Translations under genes and position numbers: made by a program
DNA from: Streptomyces cylindrosporus
GTDB taxonomy: Bacteria; Actinomycetota; Actinomycetes; Streptomycetales; Streptomycetaceae
Length of the DNA stretch: 64,000 bases
NCBI RefSeq assembly: GCF_022698165.1
Contig: NZ_JALDAY010000004.1
Span: 496,001-560,000, forward strand
Reading direction: 5' to 3'
The notes under the pieces: model-generated
Told to the model about the DNA's origin: nothing
The model's database searches: none
What the model saw: the letters and a program-made list of their open reading frames with translations, nothing else
Shown: positions 47,856 to 54,926 of the stretch, in pieces
Position numbering within the stretch: the first letter of the stretch is position 1
How the letters are laid out: each line of letters starts with the position of its first letter

Positions 47856-48716
47856 GTGACCGGAACCCTCGTACTCGCAGGCACCCCCATCGGCGACATC
47901 GCGGACGCGCCGCCCCGGCTGGCCCAGGAACTGGCCGCGGCGGACGTCGTGGCCGCCGAGGACACCCGCCGCCTCAGGCGCCTCACCCAGGCGCTCGGCG
48001 TCACCCCCAAGGGGCGCGTGGTGTCGTACTTCGAGGGCAACGAGGCGGCCCGCACGCCCGAGCTCGTCGAGGAACTCGTCGGCGGCGCGCGCGTGCTGCT
48101 CGTCACCGACGCCGGCATGCCGTCCGTCTCCGACCCCGGCTACCGGCTGGTCGCCGCCGCCGTCGAGAAGGACGTCCGGGTCACCGCCGTACCCGGACCG
48201 TCCGCCGTGCTCACCGCGCTCGCGCTGTCCGGGCTGCCCGTCGACCGGTTCTGCTTCGAGGGGTTCCTGCCGCGCAAGGCGGGCGAGCGGCTGACCCGGC
48301 TGCGCGAGGTCGCCGAGGAGCGGCGCACGCTCGTCTACTTCGAGGCCCCGCACCGGCTCGACGACACCCTCGCCGCGATGGCCGAGGTGTTCGGCGGCGA
48401 CCGGCGGGCGGCCGTCTGCCGCGAGCTGACCAAGACGTACGAGGAGGTCAGGCGGGGTCCGCTGGAGGAGCTCGCGGCGTGGGCGGCGGAAGGTGTGCGC
48501 GGGGAGATCACGGTGGTCGTGGAGGGGGCGCCCGAGAGGGGCGCGCACGCCGTGAGCGCGGAGGAGCTCGTGCGCCGTGTGCGCGTGCGCGAGGAAGCGG
48601 GCGAGCGCCGTAAGGAGGCCATCGCCGCCGTCGCGGCGGATGCGGGGCTGCCCAAGAGGGAGGTTTTCGACGCGGTTGTGGCCGCGAAGAACGCCGCTTC
48701 CGCGAGCGGTTCCTGA
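47856..48716 (+). CDS. rsmI: 16S rRNA (cytidine-1402-2'-O)-methyltransferase RsmI
   Basis: A 286-residue SAM methyltransferase of the tetrapyrrole-methylase fold that modifies C1402 in the ribosomal P site. Signatures are LAGTPIGDIADAPPR at the start, VAAEDTRR, VSYFEGNE, LVTDAGMPSVSDPGYRLV (cofactor region) and VPGPSAVLTALALSGLP. The C-terminal AdoMet-independent extension (RKEAIAAVAADAGLPKREVFDAVVAAK) is the usual winged-helix-like tail. GTG 47856 has GGGAGGATGG upstream. It is divergent from pmt. Confidence 0.94.
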   Translation: MTGTLVLAGTPIGDIADAPPRLAQELAAADVVAAEDTRRLRRLTQALGVTPKGRVVSYFEGNEAARTPELVEELVGGARVLLVTDAGMPSVSDPGYRLVAAAVEKDVRVTAVPGPSAVLTALALSGLPVDRFCFEGFLPRKAGERLTRLREVAEERRTLVYFEAPHRLDDTLAAMAEVFGGDRRAAVCRELTKTYEEVRRGPLEELAAWAAEGVRGEITVVVEGAPERGAHAVSAEELVRRVRVREEAGERRKEAIAAVAADAGLPKREVFDAVVAAKNAASASGS

Positions 48717-48751
48717 GACCTTCGTGAACTCCGCCACACCCCCTCTGAGCA

Positions 48752-48778
48752 GGGCGCATCTCTCCTGAGCGCGCGCCC
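48752..48778. terminator. Hairpin after rsmI
   Basis: GGGCGC (48752-48757) pairs with GCGCCC (48773-48778), 35 bases after the rsmI stop. It is a weak but correctly placed terminator and separates rsmI from the structured leader that follows. Confidence 0.4.
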
Positions 48779-48791
48779 CACGGGCAGGCAA

Positions 48792-48880
48792 AGGGCTGTC
48801 GTGAAAAGCAAAGCCCTGACCGATGCGGAGAGCCGGTATGGCAAGGAAAGTCCAAATCGGCTCCAACAGTCGACAGCCCT
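48792..48880 (+). ncRNA. Candidate structured leader RNA with alternative pairings
   Basis: AGGGCTGTCG (48792-48801) can pair over 10 bp with CGACAGCCCT (48871-48880), enclosing an inner 7-bp stem (48830-48836 with 48857-48863). The same 5' segment can instead pair as AGGGCT with AGCCCT (48812-48817) to make a local hairpin. The two folds exclude each other. A perfect 8-bp hairpin follows at 48917-48936, then the ribosome site and start of the zinc-ribbon gene. This layout (aptamer-like domain, then hairpin, then gene) suggests a cis-regulatory RNA or an independent small RNA. No riboswitch class that I can recall has these conserved parts. Confidence 0.45.
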
Positions 48881-48916
48881 GGTGCATCAGCCCCCGCTCG
48901 CGCGTCTTACTGGGTG

Positions 48917-48936
48917 AAGGGACGCACCCGTCCCTT
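48917..48936 (+). promoter_or_regulatory. Hairpin just before the zinc-ribbon gene's ribosome site
   Basis: AAGGGACG pairs with CGTCCCTT around a CACC loop. It ends 14 bases before GAGGAGC, the Shine-Dalgarno of the zinc-ribbon gene. It may be a terminator/attenuator hairpin of the leader or part of its expression platform. Confidence 0.55.
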
Positions 48937-48961
48937 GGTCCAGCAGATCAGAGGAGCTGGC

Positions 48962-49402
48962 ATGAGCGAGATCGCAGGGCAGCAGACCGGCCTCCGCAGT
49001 GCGGCGACCGCGGTCGTGCACGAGTCGTATTCCTTCGCCTGCATGCGCTGCGGGCACGGCTGGGAGCAGTCGTACGAGATTGAGCACCACACGGACGCCG
49101 AGGGCCACGAGTTCGTGATGTACGTCGCCAACGGCCAGGTCGTCCCCTCCCCGCTGTCCAAGCCGACGTGCCAGAACTGCGACGCCCATGTCGTACGGAT
49201 CATGCGGCCGGGGCAGGTCTCGTCGGTCCGCGAGGCCGCGCACCGCCACCAGCACAAGGCGCCGCAGGCCGGGCCGGTCGAGGTGCCGCAGCCGGGCGCC
49301 GAGGGTGCCGGGGCGGCCGGGGACGGCGAGGCCGCGGAGCGGCACCACTGGCACCTCTCCGACCTCCTGCACCCCTTCCAGTCCCACCGCAAGGCCAGCT
49401 GA
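48962..49402 (+). CDS. Zinc-ribbon protein of unknown function
   Basis: A 146-residue protein with two CxxC knuckles, CMRCGHGWEQ and CQNCDAH, forming a zinc ribbon around residues 25-80. The C-terminal half is His/Ala/Pro-rich (RHQHKAPQAGPVEVPQPG) and ends HHWHLSDLLHPFQSHRK. No catalytic residues are visible; it may bind RNA, DNA or a protein. ATG 48962 has a very good ribosome site (GAGGAGC). It is preceded by a 245-base leader with strong RNA structure and followed by tatD. Confidence 0.8.
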   Translation: MSEIAGQQTGLRSAATAVVHESYSFACMRCGHGWEQSYEIEHHTDAEGHEFVMYVANGQVVPSPLSKPTCQNCDAHVVRIMRPGQVSSVREAAHRHQHKAPQAGPVEVPQPGAEGAGAAGDGEAAERHHWHLSDLLHPFQSHRKAS

Positions 49403-49469
49403 CGGCTTGGCGCCGGGGGCCGGTACCTCCGGAATCCCCGGCGGCATGCCCCTTTCGTAGGATCGGGGC

Positions 49470-50351
49470 ATGCCTTCGAAAGAGCCCGACAAGAACGCGG
49501 CGCCGCCGCTCCCGGAGCCCCTCCGGGTTCCCGTCGCCGACTCCCACACCCACCTCGACATGCAGTCCGGAACGGTGGAGGAGGGGCTCGCGAAGGCCGC
49601 GTCCGTGGGCGTGACCACGGTCGTGCAGGTCGGCTGCGACATACACGGCTCGCGCTGGGCCGCCGAGACGGCCGCCGCCTTCGAGAGCGTCCACGCGACC
49701 GTCGCCCTGCACCCCAACGAGGCTCCGCGCATCGTCCACGGCGACCCCGACGGCTGGTCCCGGCAGGGCGCGCGGGAACCGGGGGGCGCGGGGGCGCTCG
49801 ACGAGGCGCTCGCCGAGATCGACCGCCTGGCCGCACTCCCGCAGGTCAAGGGCGTCGGCGAGACCGGCCTCGATTACTTCCGCACCGGGCCCGAGGGCAA
49901 GGAGGCGCAGGAGGCCTCCTTCCGCGCCCACATCGAGATCGCCAAACGGCACGGCAAGGCCCTCGTCATCCACGACCGGGACGCCCACGCCGACGTACTG
50001 CGCGTGCTGAAGGAGGAGGGCGCCCCCGAGCGCACCGTCTTCCACTGCTACTCCGGCGACGCCGAGATGGCCGACATCTGCGCCCGCGCCGGATACTTCA
50101 TGTCGTTCGCCGGCAACGTCACCTTCAAGAACGCCCAGAACCTCCGGGACGCCGTCGCCGTGGCCCCCCTGGAACTGCTCCTGGTGGAGACCGACGCGCC
50201 CTTCCTGACGCCCGCGCCGTACCGCGGACGGCCCAACGCCCCGTATCTCGTTCCGGTCACGGTGCGTGCGATGGCCGCCGTGCGCGGCATCGACGAGGAC
50301 GCGCTGGCGACGGCACTAGCCTCGAACACCGCCCGCGCCTTCGGTTACTGA
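49470..50351 (+). CDS. tatD: TatD family metal-dependent hydrolase
   Basis: A 293-residue TIM-barrel nuclease of the TatD family (3'-5' DNase / D-aminoacyl-tRNA deacylase relatives). The metal ligands are in VADSHTHLDM (HxH), GVGETGLDYF (Glu), LVIHDRDA (His), FHCYSGD (His) and LVETDAPFLTP (Asp). The start ATG 49470 directly follows a TAGGAT -10 box (49457-49462), suggesting a leaderless mRNA. In many Gram-positives tatD precedes rpfB-like and rsmA genes, as here. Confidence 0.93.
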   Translation: MPSKEPDKNAAPPLPEPLRVPVADSHTHLDMQSGTVEEGLAKAASVGVTTVVQVGCDIHGSRWAAETAAAFESVHATVALHPNEAPRIVHGDPDGWSRQGAREPGGAGALDEALAEIDRLAALPQVKGVGETGLDYFRTGPEGKEAQEASFRAHIEIAKRHGKALVIHDRDAHADVLRVLKEEGAPERTVFHCYSGDAEMADICARAGYFMSFAGNVTFKNAQNLRDAVAVAPLELLLVETDAPFLTPAPYRGRPNAPYLVPVTVRAMAAVRGIDEDALATALASNTARAFGY

Positions 50352-50357
50352 CCCATA

Positions 50358-50373
50358 ACGCACGACTGTGCGT
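50358..50373. terminator. Short hairpin after tatD
   Basis: ACGCAC-GACT-GTGCGT starts 6 bases after the tatD stop. A possible -10 hexamer (TAGGTT) for rpfB lies further on in the same 116-base gap. Confidence 0.5.
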
Positions 50374-50467
50374 AGCCGTGCCGCTTTGGAGAGTGACGGC
50401 CGCTCCGCTAGGTTCTGGGACCCGATCCGGACCCCTCTGGACCCCACGGCCCCTGGAGCGTGTCGGC

Positions 50468-51988
50468 GTGAGCAGTTCCCAGTACGAGACGTATGAGGCG
50501 TACGGCCCGAACGCGGGGTACCCGCCGCCACCGGCACCCGACGGCTTCGACGTGCACAGCGCGCAGACGCTGGTGTCGGGGGAGTTGGGGCGTGTGGGGG
50601 CGCGCGGGGCCGGTGATGCGCCGGGCGCGGGTGGTGCGAGCGGGGCGCACGGAGCAGAGAGTGTGAGCGGGGCGTACAGCGCAGGGAGTGCTAGCGGAGC
50701 GTACGCCGCAGGGAGTGCGAGCGGGGCGTACGGCGACACGTACGCGCCTGCCTATGAGGGGCGCGGGGCCGCTGAGGGGGCGCTTCCGCGGCAGGCGGGG
50801 CGTGGGGTTGCGGAAGGGGCGCGCGAGGAAGGTGTGGGCGCCGGAGTGGGGCGGCGGGGTGCGCGCCGTCGGCGCGCGCGATACGCCGAGCGCTCGGACA
50901 GCACCGTGCGCCGTCTGCTGCCGCAGGCGCTGGTCGTCGCCTTCCTGGCCGGCGGCACCACCGCGTTCGTCGCCAAGGACAAGGCCGTCGAGTTGAGCGT
51001 CGACGGCAAGCCGCGCACCCTGCACACCTTCGCCGACGACGTGACCGAGCTGCTCGCGCAGCAGGGCATCGACGTGGGGGCGCACGACGTGGTCGCGCCC
51101 GCCCCCGGCACGGCGCTCGCCAGCGGCGACGAGGTCGCGGTGCGGTACGGGCGCCCGGTGCGACTCACGCTGGACGGCACCCGGCGCGAGGTGTGGACGA
51201 CGGCGCACACGGTGCAGGGGGCGCTCGATCAGCTGGGGGTGCGTGCGGAGGGCGCGTACATGTCCGTCTCGCGCTCCCAGCCCATCGGACGCGCCGGGCT
51301 CGCGCTCGACGTGCGCACCGAGCGGGCGGTGACGGTCATGGCCGACGGGCGGGCCAGCACCGTGCGGACGAACGCGGCGACGGTCCGGGAGGTCGTCGAG
51401 GAGGCCGGCGTGACCCTGCGCGGCGAGGACACGACGTCCGTCCCCGGGGACAGCTTCCCCCGGGACGGGCAGACGGTGACCGTGCTGCGGGTGACCGGAT
51501 CCGAGGAGGTCCGGGAGGAGGCGATCCCGTTCAAGGTGGAGCGCAGGGACGACCCGTCGCTGTTCAAGGGCACCGAGGTCGTCGAGCAGGCCGGGCAGCC
51601 GGGGGTGCGACGGGTGACGTACGCGCTGCGAACCGTCAACGGCGTCAGGCAGCAGCCGCGGAAGACCGACTCCGAGGTGGTGCGGGAGCCGCGCACGCAG
51701 GTGGTGCGGGTGGGGACGAAGCCGCTCCCGACGTCGGTCCAGGGCGCGGACGGCCTGAACTGGCACGGGCTCGCGGCGTGCGAGTCGGGCGGCCGCCCGA
51801 ACGCGGTCGACCCGTCGGGCACGTACGGCGGCCTCTACCAGTTCGACACCCGAACCTGGCACAGCCTCGGCGGCAGCGGGCGCCCGCAGGACGCGACGGC
51901 GCAGGAACAGACGTTCCGCGCGAAGAAGCTGTACGTACGACGCGGAGCCAGCCCCTGGCCGCACTGCGGGGCGCGGCTGCACGGGTGA
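50468..51988 (+). CDS. rpfB: Resuscitation-promoting factor RpfB
   Basis: A 506-residue peptidoglycan-cleaving factor. A cytoplasmic Gly/Ala/Ser-rich region (1-145) with three 9-residue repeats precedes a basic stretch ([15 protein letters not shown]) and an anchor helix ([19 protein letters not shown]). Then come three DUF348 domains ([23 protein letters not shown]..., [22 protein letters not shown]..., [20 protein letters not shown]...), a G5 domain ([39 protein letters not shown]) and the C-terminal Rpf lysozyme-like domain ([42 protein letters not shown]) with catalytic Glu in ACESGG. It helps spores and dormant cells resume growth. GTG 50468 start. Confidence 0.95.
   Translation: MSSSQYETYEAYGPNAGYPPPPAPDGFDVHSAQTLVSGELGRVGARGAGDAPGAGGASGAHGAESVSGAYSAGSASGAYAAGSASGAYGDTYAPAYEGRGAAEGALPRQAGRGVAEGAREEGVGAGVGRRGARRRRARYAERSDSTVRRLLPQALVVAFLAGGTTAFVAKDKAVELSVDGKPRTLHTFADDVTELLAQQGIDVGAHDVVAPAPGTALASGDEVAVRYGRPVRLTLDGTRREVWTTAHTVQGALDQLGVRAEGAYMSVSRSQPIGRAGLALDVRTERAVTVMADGRASTVRTNAATVREVVEEAGVTLRGEDTTSVPGDSFPRDGQTVTVLRVTGSEEVREEAIPFKVERRDDPSLFKGTEVVEQAGQPGVRRVTYALRTVNGVRQQPRKTDSEVVREPRTQVVRVGTKPLPTSVQGADGLNWHGLAACESGGRPNAVDPSGTYGGLYQFDTRTWHSLGGSGRPQDATAQEQTFRAKKLYVRRGASPWPHCGARLHG
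50660..50740 (+). repeat. Three 27-bp in-frame repeats (RpfB N-terminus)
   Basis: Three 27-base units code for [18 protein letters not shown] and SASGAYGDT. They lie in the presumed cytoplasmic extension of RpfB, which is not part of the conserved domains. Confidence 0.8.
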
Positions 51989-52020
51989 GGGGCGCCGAGC
52001 AGGGCCCGTACCCTTGTCCC

Positions 52021-52932
52021 GTGAGCAGCAGCCCCGTCCCAGACGCCCTTCTCGGGCCCGCCGACGTCCGTGAACTCGCGGCCGTTCTCGGTGTGCGCCC
52101 CACCAAGCAGCGTGGTCAGAACTTCGTGATCGACGCCAACACGGTCCGACGGATCGTGCGGACCGCCGAGGTGCGGTCGGACGACGTGGTCGTGGAGGTC
52201 GGGCCGGGGCTCGGGTCGCTCACCCTCGCGCTCCTGGAGGCCGCCGACCGCGTCACCGCCGTGGAGATCGACGACGTGCTGGCCGGCGCGCTGCCCGCGA
52301 CCATCGCGGCGCGGATGCCCGAGCGGGCCGGACGTTTCGCGCTGGTCCACTCCGACGCGATGCACGTGACCGAGCTGCCGGGCCCGCCCCCGACCGCGCT
52401 CGTCGCGAACCTGCCGTACAACGTCGCCGTCCCCGTCCTGCTGCACATGCTCGATACCTTCCCGAGCATCGAGCGCACCCTCGTCATGGTCCAGGCGGAG
52501 GTCGCCGACCGGCTCGCCGCGGCGCCCGGTTCGAAGGTGTACGGCGTCCCGTCCGTGAAGGCCAACTGGTACGCCGAGGTCAAGCGGGCCGGCGCGATCG
52601 GGCGCAACGTCTTCTGGCCCGCGCCGAACGTCGACAGCGGGCTCGTCGCGCTCACCCGCAGGGCCGAGCCGATCAAGACCACCGCGTCGAAGCGCGAGGT
52701 GTTCGCGGTGGTCGACGCGGCCTTCGCACAGCGCCGCAAGACCCTGCGCGCCGCCCTGTCCGGCTGGGCCGGCTCGGCCGCGGCGGCGGAGGCGGCCCTG
52801 GTCGCGGCGGGGGTGTCCCCGCAGGCTCGCGGCGAGTCCCTGACGGTCGAGGAGTTCGCCCGCATCGCGGAGTGCGCCAAGTCGCAGGCCGCCGACACCG
52901 ACACCGACACCAAGGAGCCCGGTCACCAGTGA
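52021..52932 (+). CDS. rsmA: 16S rRNA dimethyladenosine transferase RsmA (KsgA)
   Basis: A 303-residue methyltransferase that dimethylates A1518/A1519 in 16S rRNA during small-subunit assembly. Motifs: [10 protein letters not shown] at the RNA-binding N-terminus, [16 protein letters not shown] (SAM motif I), [25 protein letters not shown] (catalytic NLPY) and the C-terminal helical domain with [15 protein letters not shown] 52021 start, 32 bases after rpfB. The stop overlaps the ispE start by 4 bases, the conserved actinobacterial ksgA-ispE arrangement. Confidence 0.96.
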   Translation: MSSSPVPDALLGPADVRELAAVLGVRPTKQRGQNFVIDANTVRRIVRTAEVRSDDVVVEVGPGLGSLTLALLEAADRVTAVEIDDVLAGALPATIAARMPERAGRFALVHSDAMHVTELPGPPPTALVANLPYNVAVPVLLHMLDTFPSIERTLVMVQAEVADRLAAAPGSKVYGVPSVKANWYAEVKRAGAIGRNVFWPAPNVDSGLVALTRRAEPIKTTASKREVFAVVDAAFAQRRKTLRAALSGWAGSAAAAEAALVAAGVSPQARGESLTVEEFARIAECAKSQAADTDTDTKEPGHQ

Positions 52933-53828
52933 GCGTCACCGTTCGCGTTCCCGCCAAGGTCAATGTCCAGCTCGCGGTGGGTGCCGCGCGGGCCGACGGG
53001 TTCCACGACCTGGCCAACGTCTTCCTCGCGGTCGGCCTCCACGACGAGGTGACCGTGACGCCCGCCGACGAACTCCGCGTCACCTGCGAGGGCCCGGACG
53101 CCGACCAGGTGCCCCTGGACCGTACGAACCTCGCCGCCCGGGCCGCCGGCGCGCTCGCCGAGCGGCGCGGCATCGAACCCGCCGTGCACATCCACATCGC
53201 CAAGGACATCCCGGTGGCCGGCGGCATGGCGGGCGGCAGTGCGGACGGCGCGGGCGCGCTGCTGGCCTGCAACACGCTGTGGCAGGCCGGCGCCTCCCGG
53301 GCCGAACTGCTCGCGATCTGCGCCGAGTTGGGCAGTGACGTGCCGTTCAGCCTGGTGGGCGGCGCGGCACTCGGCACCGGGCGCGGCGAGCGGCTGACGA
53401 CGCTGGAGGTCGGCGGCACCTTCCACTGGGTGTTCGCGATGGCGGAGCGCGGGCTGTCGACGCCGGCCGTGTTCCGGGAGTTTGACCGGCTCGCGGAGGG
53501 GCTCGACATCCCGGAGCCCGTCGCCTCGCAGGAGTTGCTGGGGGCCCTCGCGAAGGGCGACCCCGACGCGCTCGCCGCCGCCGTCTCCAACGACCTTCAG
53601 CCCGCGGCCCTTTCGCTCTTCCCCGAGCTCGCCGACACCCTCGCCGCGGGCCGCACCGCCGGCGCCCTCGCCGCGCTGGTCTCCGGCTCGGGGCCGACGA
53701 CCGCGTTCCTGGTGCGGGACGCCGAGTCGGCGGTCAAGGTCGCCGAGGCGCTGGGGAGTTCGGGTACGTGCCGGAAGGTGCGGACGGCGTCGGCGCCGGC
53801 GCCCGGCGCGACCGTGCTGAGTGCCTGA
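52929..53828 (+). CDS. ispE: 4-diphosphocytidyl-2-C-methyl-D-erythritol kinase IspE
   Basis: A 299-residue GHMP kinase of the MEP isoprenoid pathway that phosphorylates CDP-methylerythritol. [14 protein letters not shown] carries the catalytic Lys, [23 protein letters not shown] is the ATP-binding motif, and [13 protein letters not shown] is motif 3. GTG 52929 overlaps the rsmA stop. It supplies isopentenyl units for, among others, the polyprenyl carriers used by pmt and wall synthesis. Confidence 0.95.
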   Translation: MSVTVRVPAKVNVQLAVGAARADGFHDLANVFLAVGLHDEVTVTPADELRVTCEGPDADQVPLDRTNLAARAAGALAERRGIEPAVHIHIAKDIPVAGGMAGGSADGAGALLACNTLWQAGASRAELLAICAELGSDVPFSLVGGAALGTGRGERLTTLEVGGTFHWVFAMAERGLSTPAVFREFDRLAEGLDIPEPVASQELLGALAKGDPDALAAAVSNDLQPAALSLFPELADTLAAGRTAGALAALVSGSGPTTAFLVRDAESAVKVAEALGSSGTCRKVRTASAPAPGATVLSA

Positions 53829-54028
53829 CGGGCGACTGGCTGACAGGCGACTGACAGACTCCTGACCTGCATAAATATGCAGAAGAGGTGTAACCTACGA
53901 CACAGTAATTTAATGTTCAGCAATCAGTTGCAAGATCCCTTTCGTCCTCTCTGTTCCAGAGGAACGGCTGGCATGATCAGCCGACCCCGGCCCCCGTTAC
54001 CGGTGGTACCTCCGAGAGGAATCCCCCC
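53829..54028. promoter_or_regulatory. AT-rich intergenic region before the MHYT gene
   Basis: 200 non-coding bases, distinctly AT-richer than the rest of the window between 53868 and 53935. It holds short direct repeats of GGCGACTG and CTGACAG (53831-53858), a 16-bp palindrome (53867-53882) and candidate -10 boxes (TAATTT, TTTAAT near 53905-53913). It is probably the promoter of the MHYT gene. Confidence 0.5.
53867..53882. promoter_or_regulatory. Palindrome CTGCATA-AA-TATGCAG
   Basis: Perfect 7-bp arms around AA. Size, AT-rich core and TGCA ends resemble an ARG box (ArgR-binding half pairs such as TGAATAAATATTCA in other bacteria). It is also compatible with other dimeric repressors. It lies about 150 bases before the MHYT gene. 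Confidence 0.45.
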
Positions 54029-54808
54029 ATGGGACACATGGATCACTTCAGCGCCGGATGGGTCACTCCCGTCCTGTCCTATGTGATGGCCTGCGTCGGC
54101 TCGGCGCTCGGCCTGCGCTGCACCGTCAGGGCGCTGGAGGCGGACGGTGCCTCCAAGCGGAACTGGCTGACCCTCGCCTCCGTCGCCATCGGCTCCGGCA
54201 TCTGGACCATGCACTTCATCGCCATGATGGGCTTCAGCGTCGAGGGCACGCCGATCCGTTACGACGTCCCGCTCACCGTGCTCAGCCTGCTGATGTCCGT
54301 GGGCGTGGTCGCGGCCGGCGTCTTCGTCGCCGGGTACGGGCGCTCGCGCGTGACCTCGGTCCTGTTCGGCGGGCTCGGCACGGGAGTCGGTGTCGCGGCG
54401 ATGCACTACACCGGCATGGCCGCGCTGAACCTGCACGGCGAGGTGGACTACGACCCGGCCCTCGTCATCGCCTCCGTCATCATCGCGGTCGTCGCGGCCA
54501 CCGCGGCCCTCACGCTCACGCTGATCGTGCGCGGGCCCGTGCTCGCGGCCGCGGCCGCGCTGGTCATGGGGCTTGCGGTGAGCAGCATGCACTACACCGC
54601 GATGTACGCGGTGAGCATCGTGATCTCGCCCAGCAGCGCGGGGTTGCCGGGGGCGACGCCGACGGAGTTCATCTTTCCGCTGGCGGTCGTGCTGGGGTCG
54701 TTCCTGTTCCTGGCGGCGGCGTACGTCGCGCTTTCGCCGACCGGTAAGCGGCATGAGTCGGCTGTCGCCGCGGAGTTGTTGCGTGAGGTTGAGCTGACCA
54801 CCGCGTAG
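54029..54808 (+). CDS. MHYT-domain membrane sensor protein
   Basis: A 259-residue seven-helix protein with the three MHYT motifs spread over alternate helices: TMHFIAMM, AMHYTGMA and SMHYTAMY. These His/Met/Tyr residues are thought to bind copper and sense O2, CO or NO. In most bacteria MHYT is fused to GGDEF/EAL or kinase domains; here it stands alone, with a short cytoplasmic tail (SPTGKRHESAVAAELLREVEL). ATG 54029 has GAGAGGA upstream; ATG 54038 is an alternative. The next gene is an orphan NIT-domain kinase, so the two may work together. Confidence 0.9.
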   Translation: MGHMDHFSAGWVTPVLSYVMACVGSALGLRCTVRALEADGASKRNWLTLASVAIGSGIWTMHFIAMMGFSVEGTPIRYDVPLTVLSLLMSVGVVAAGVFVAGYGRSRVTSVLFGGLGTGVGVAAMHYTGMAALNLHGEVDYDPALVIASVIIAVVAATAALTLTLIVRGPVLAAAAALVMGLAVSSMHYTAMYAVSIVISPSSAGLPGATPTEFIFPLAVVLGSFLFLAAAYVALSPTGKRHESAVAAELLREVELTTA

Positions 54809-54850
54809 AGCTCCCATGTGAGTGCTGCGTTCTGTCGTTGGCGGCTGCCG

Positions 54851-54897
54851 GTTCGTTGTGGCTGGTCGCGCAGTTCCCCGCGCCCCTTTGGGGGCGC
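54851..54897. repeat. Dispersed Streptomyces intergenic repeat with hairpin
   Basis: The segment from GTTCGTTGTGGCTGG through CGCAGTTCCCCG ends in the hairpin GCGCCCC-TTT-GGGGGCGC. From memory this GTGGCTGGTCGCGCAG / TTCCCCGCGCCCCT element occurs many times between genes in Streptomyces genomes. It may act as a terminator or processing site. The copy number in this genome cannot be judged from one window. Confidence 0.6.
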
Positions 54898-54926
54898 TTT
54901 CCCTCGCCCCGATAATGAGGTTCCCC

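Noticed and set aside
48823..49083. Short ORF starting within the structured leader (MARKVQIGSN...)
   Set aside because: It overlaps the zinc-ribbon gene in another frame and lacks a ribosome site. It could be a leader peptide, but the structural explanation fits better.
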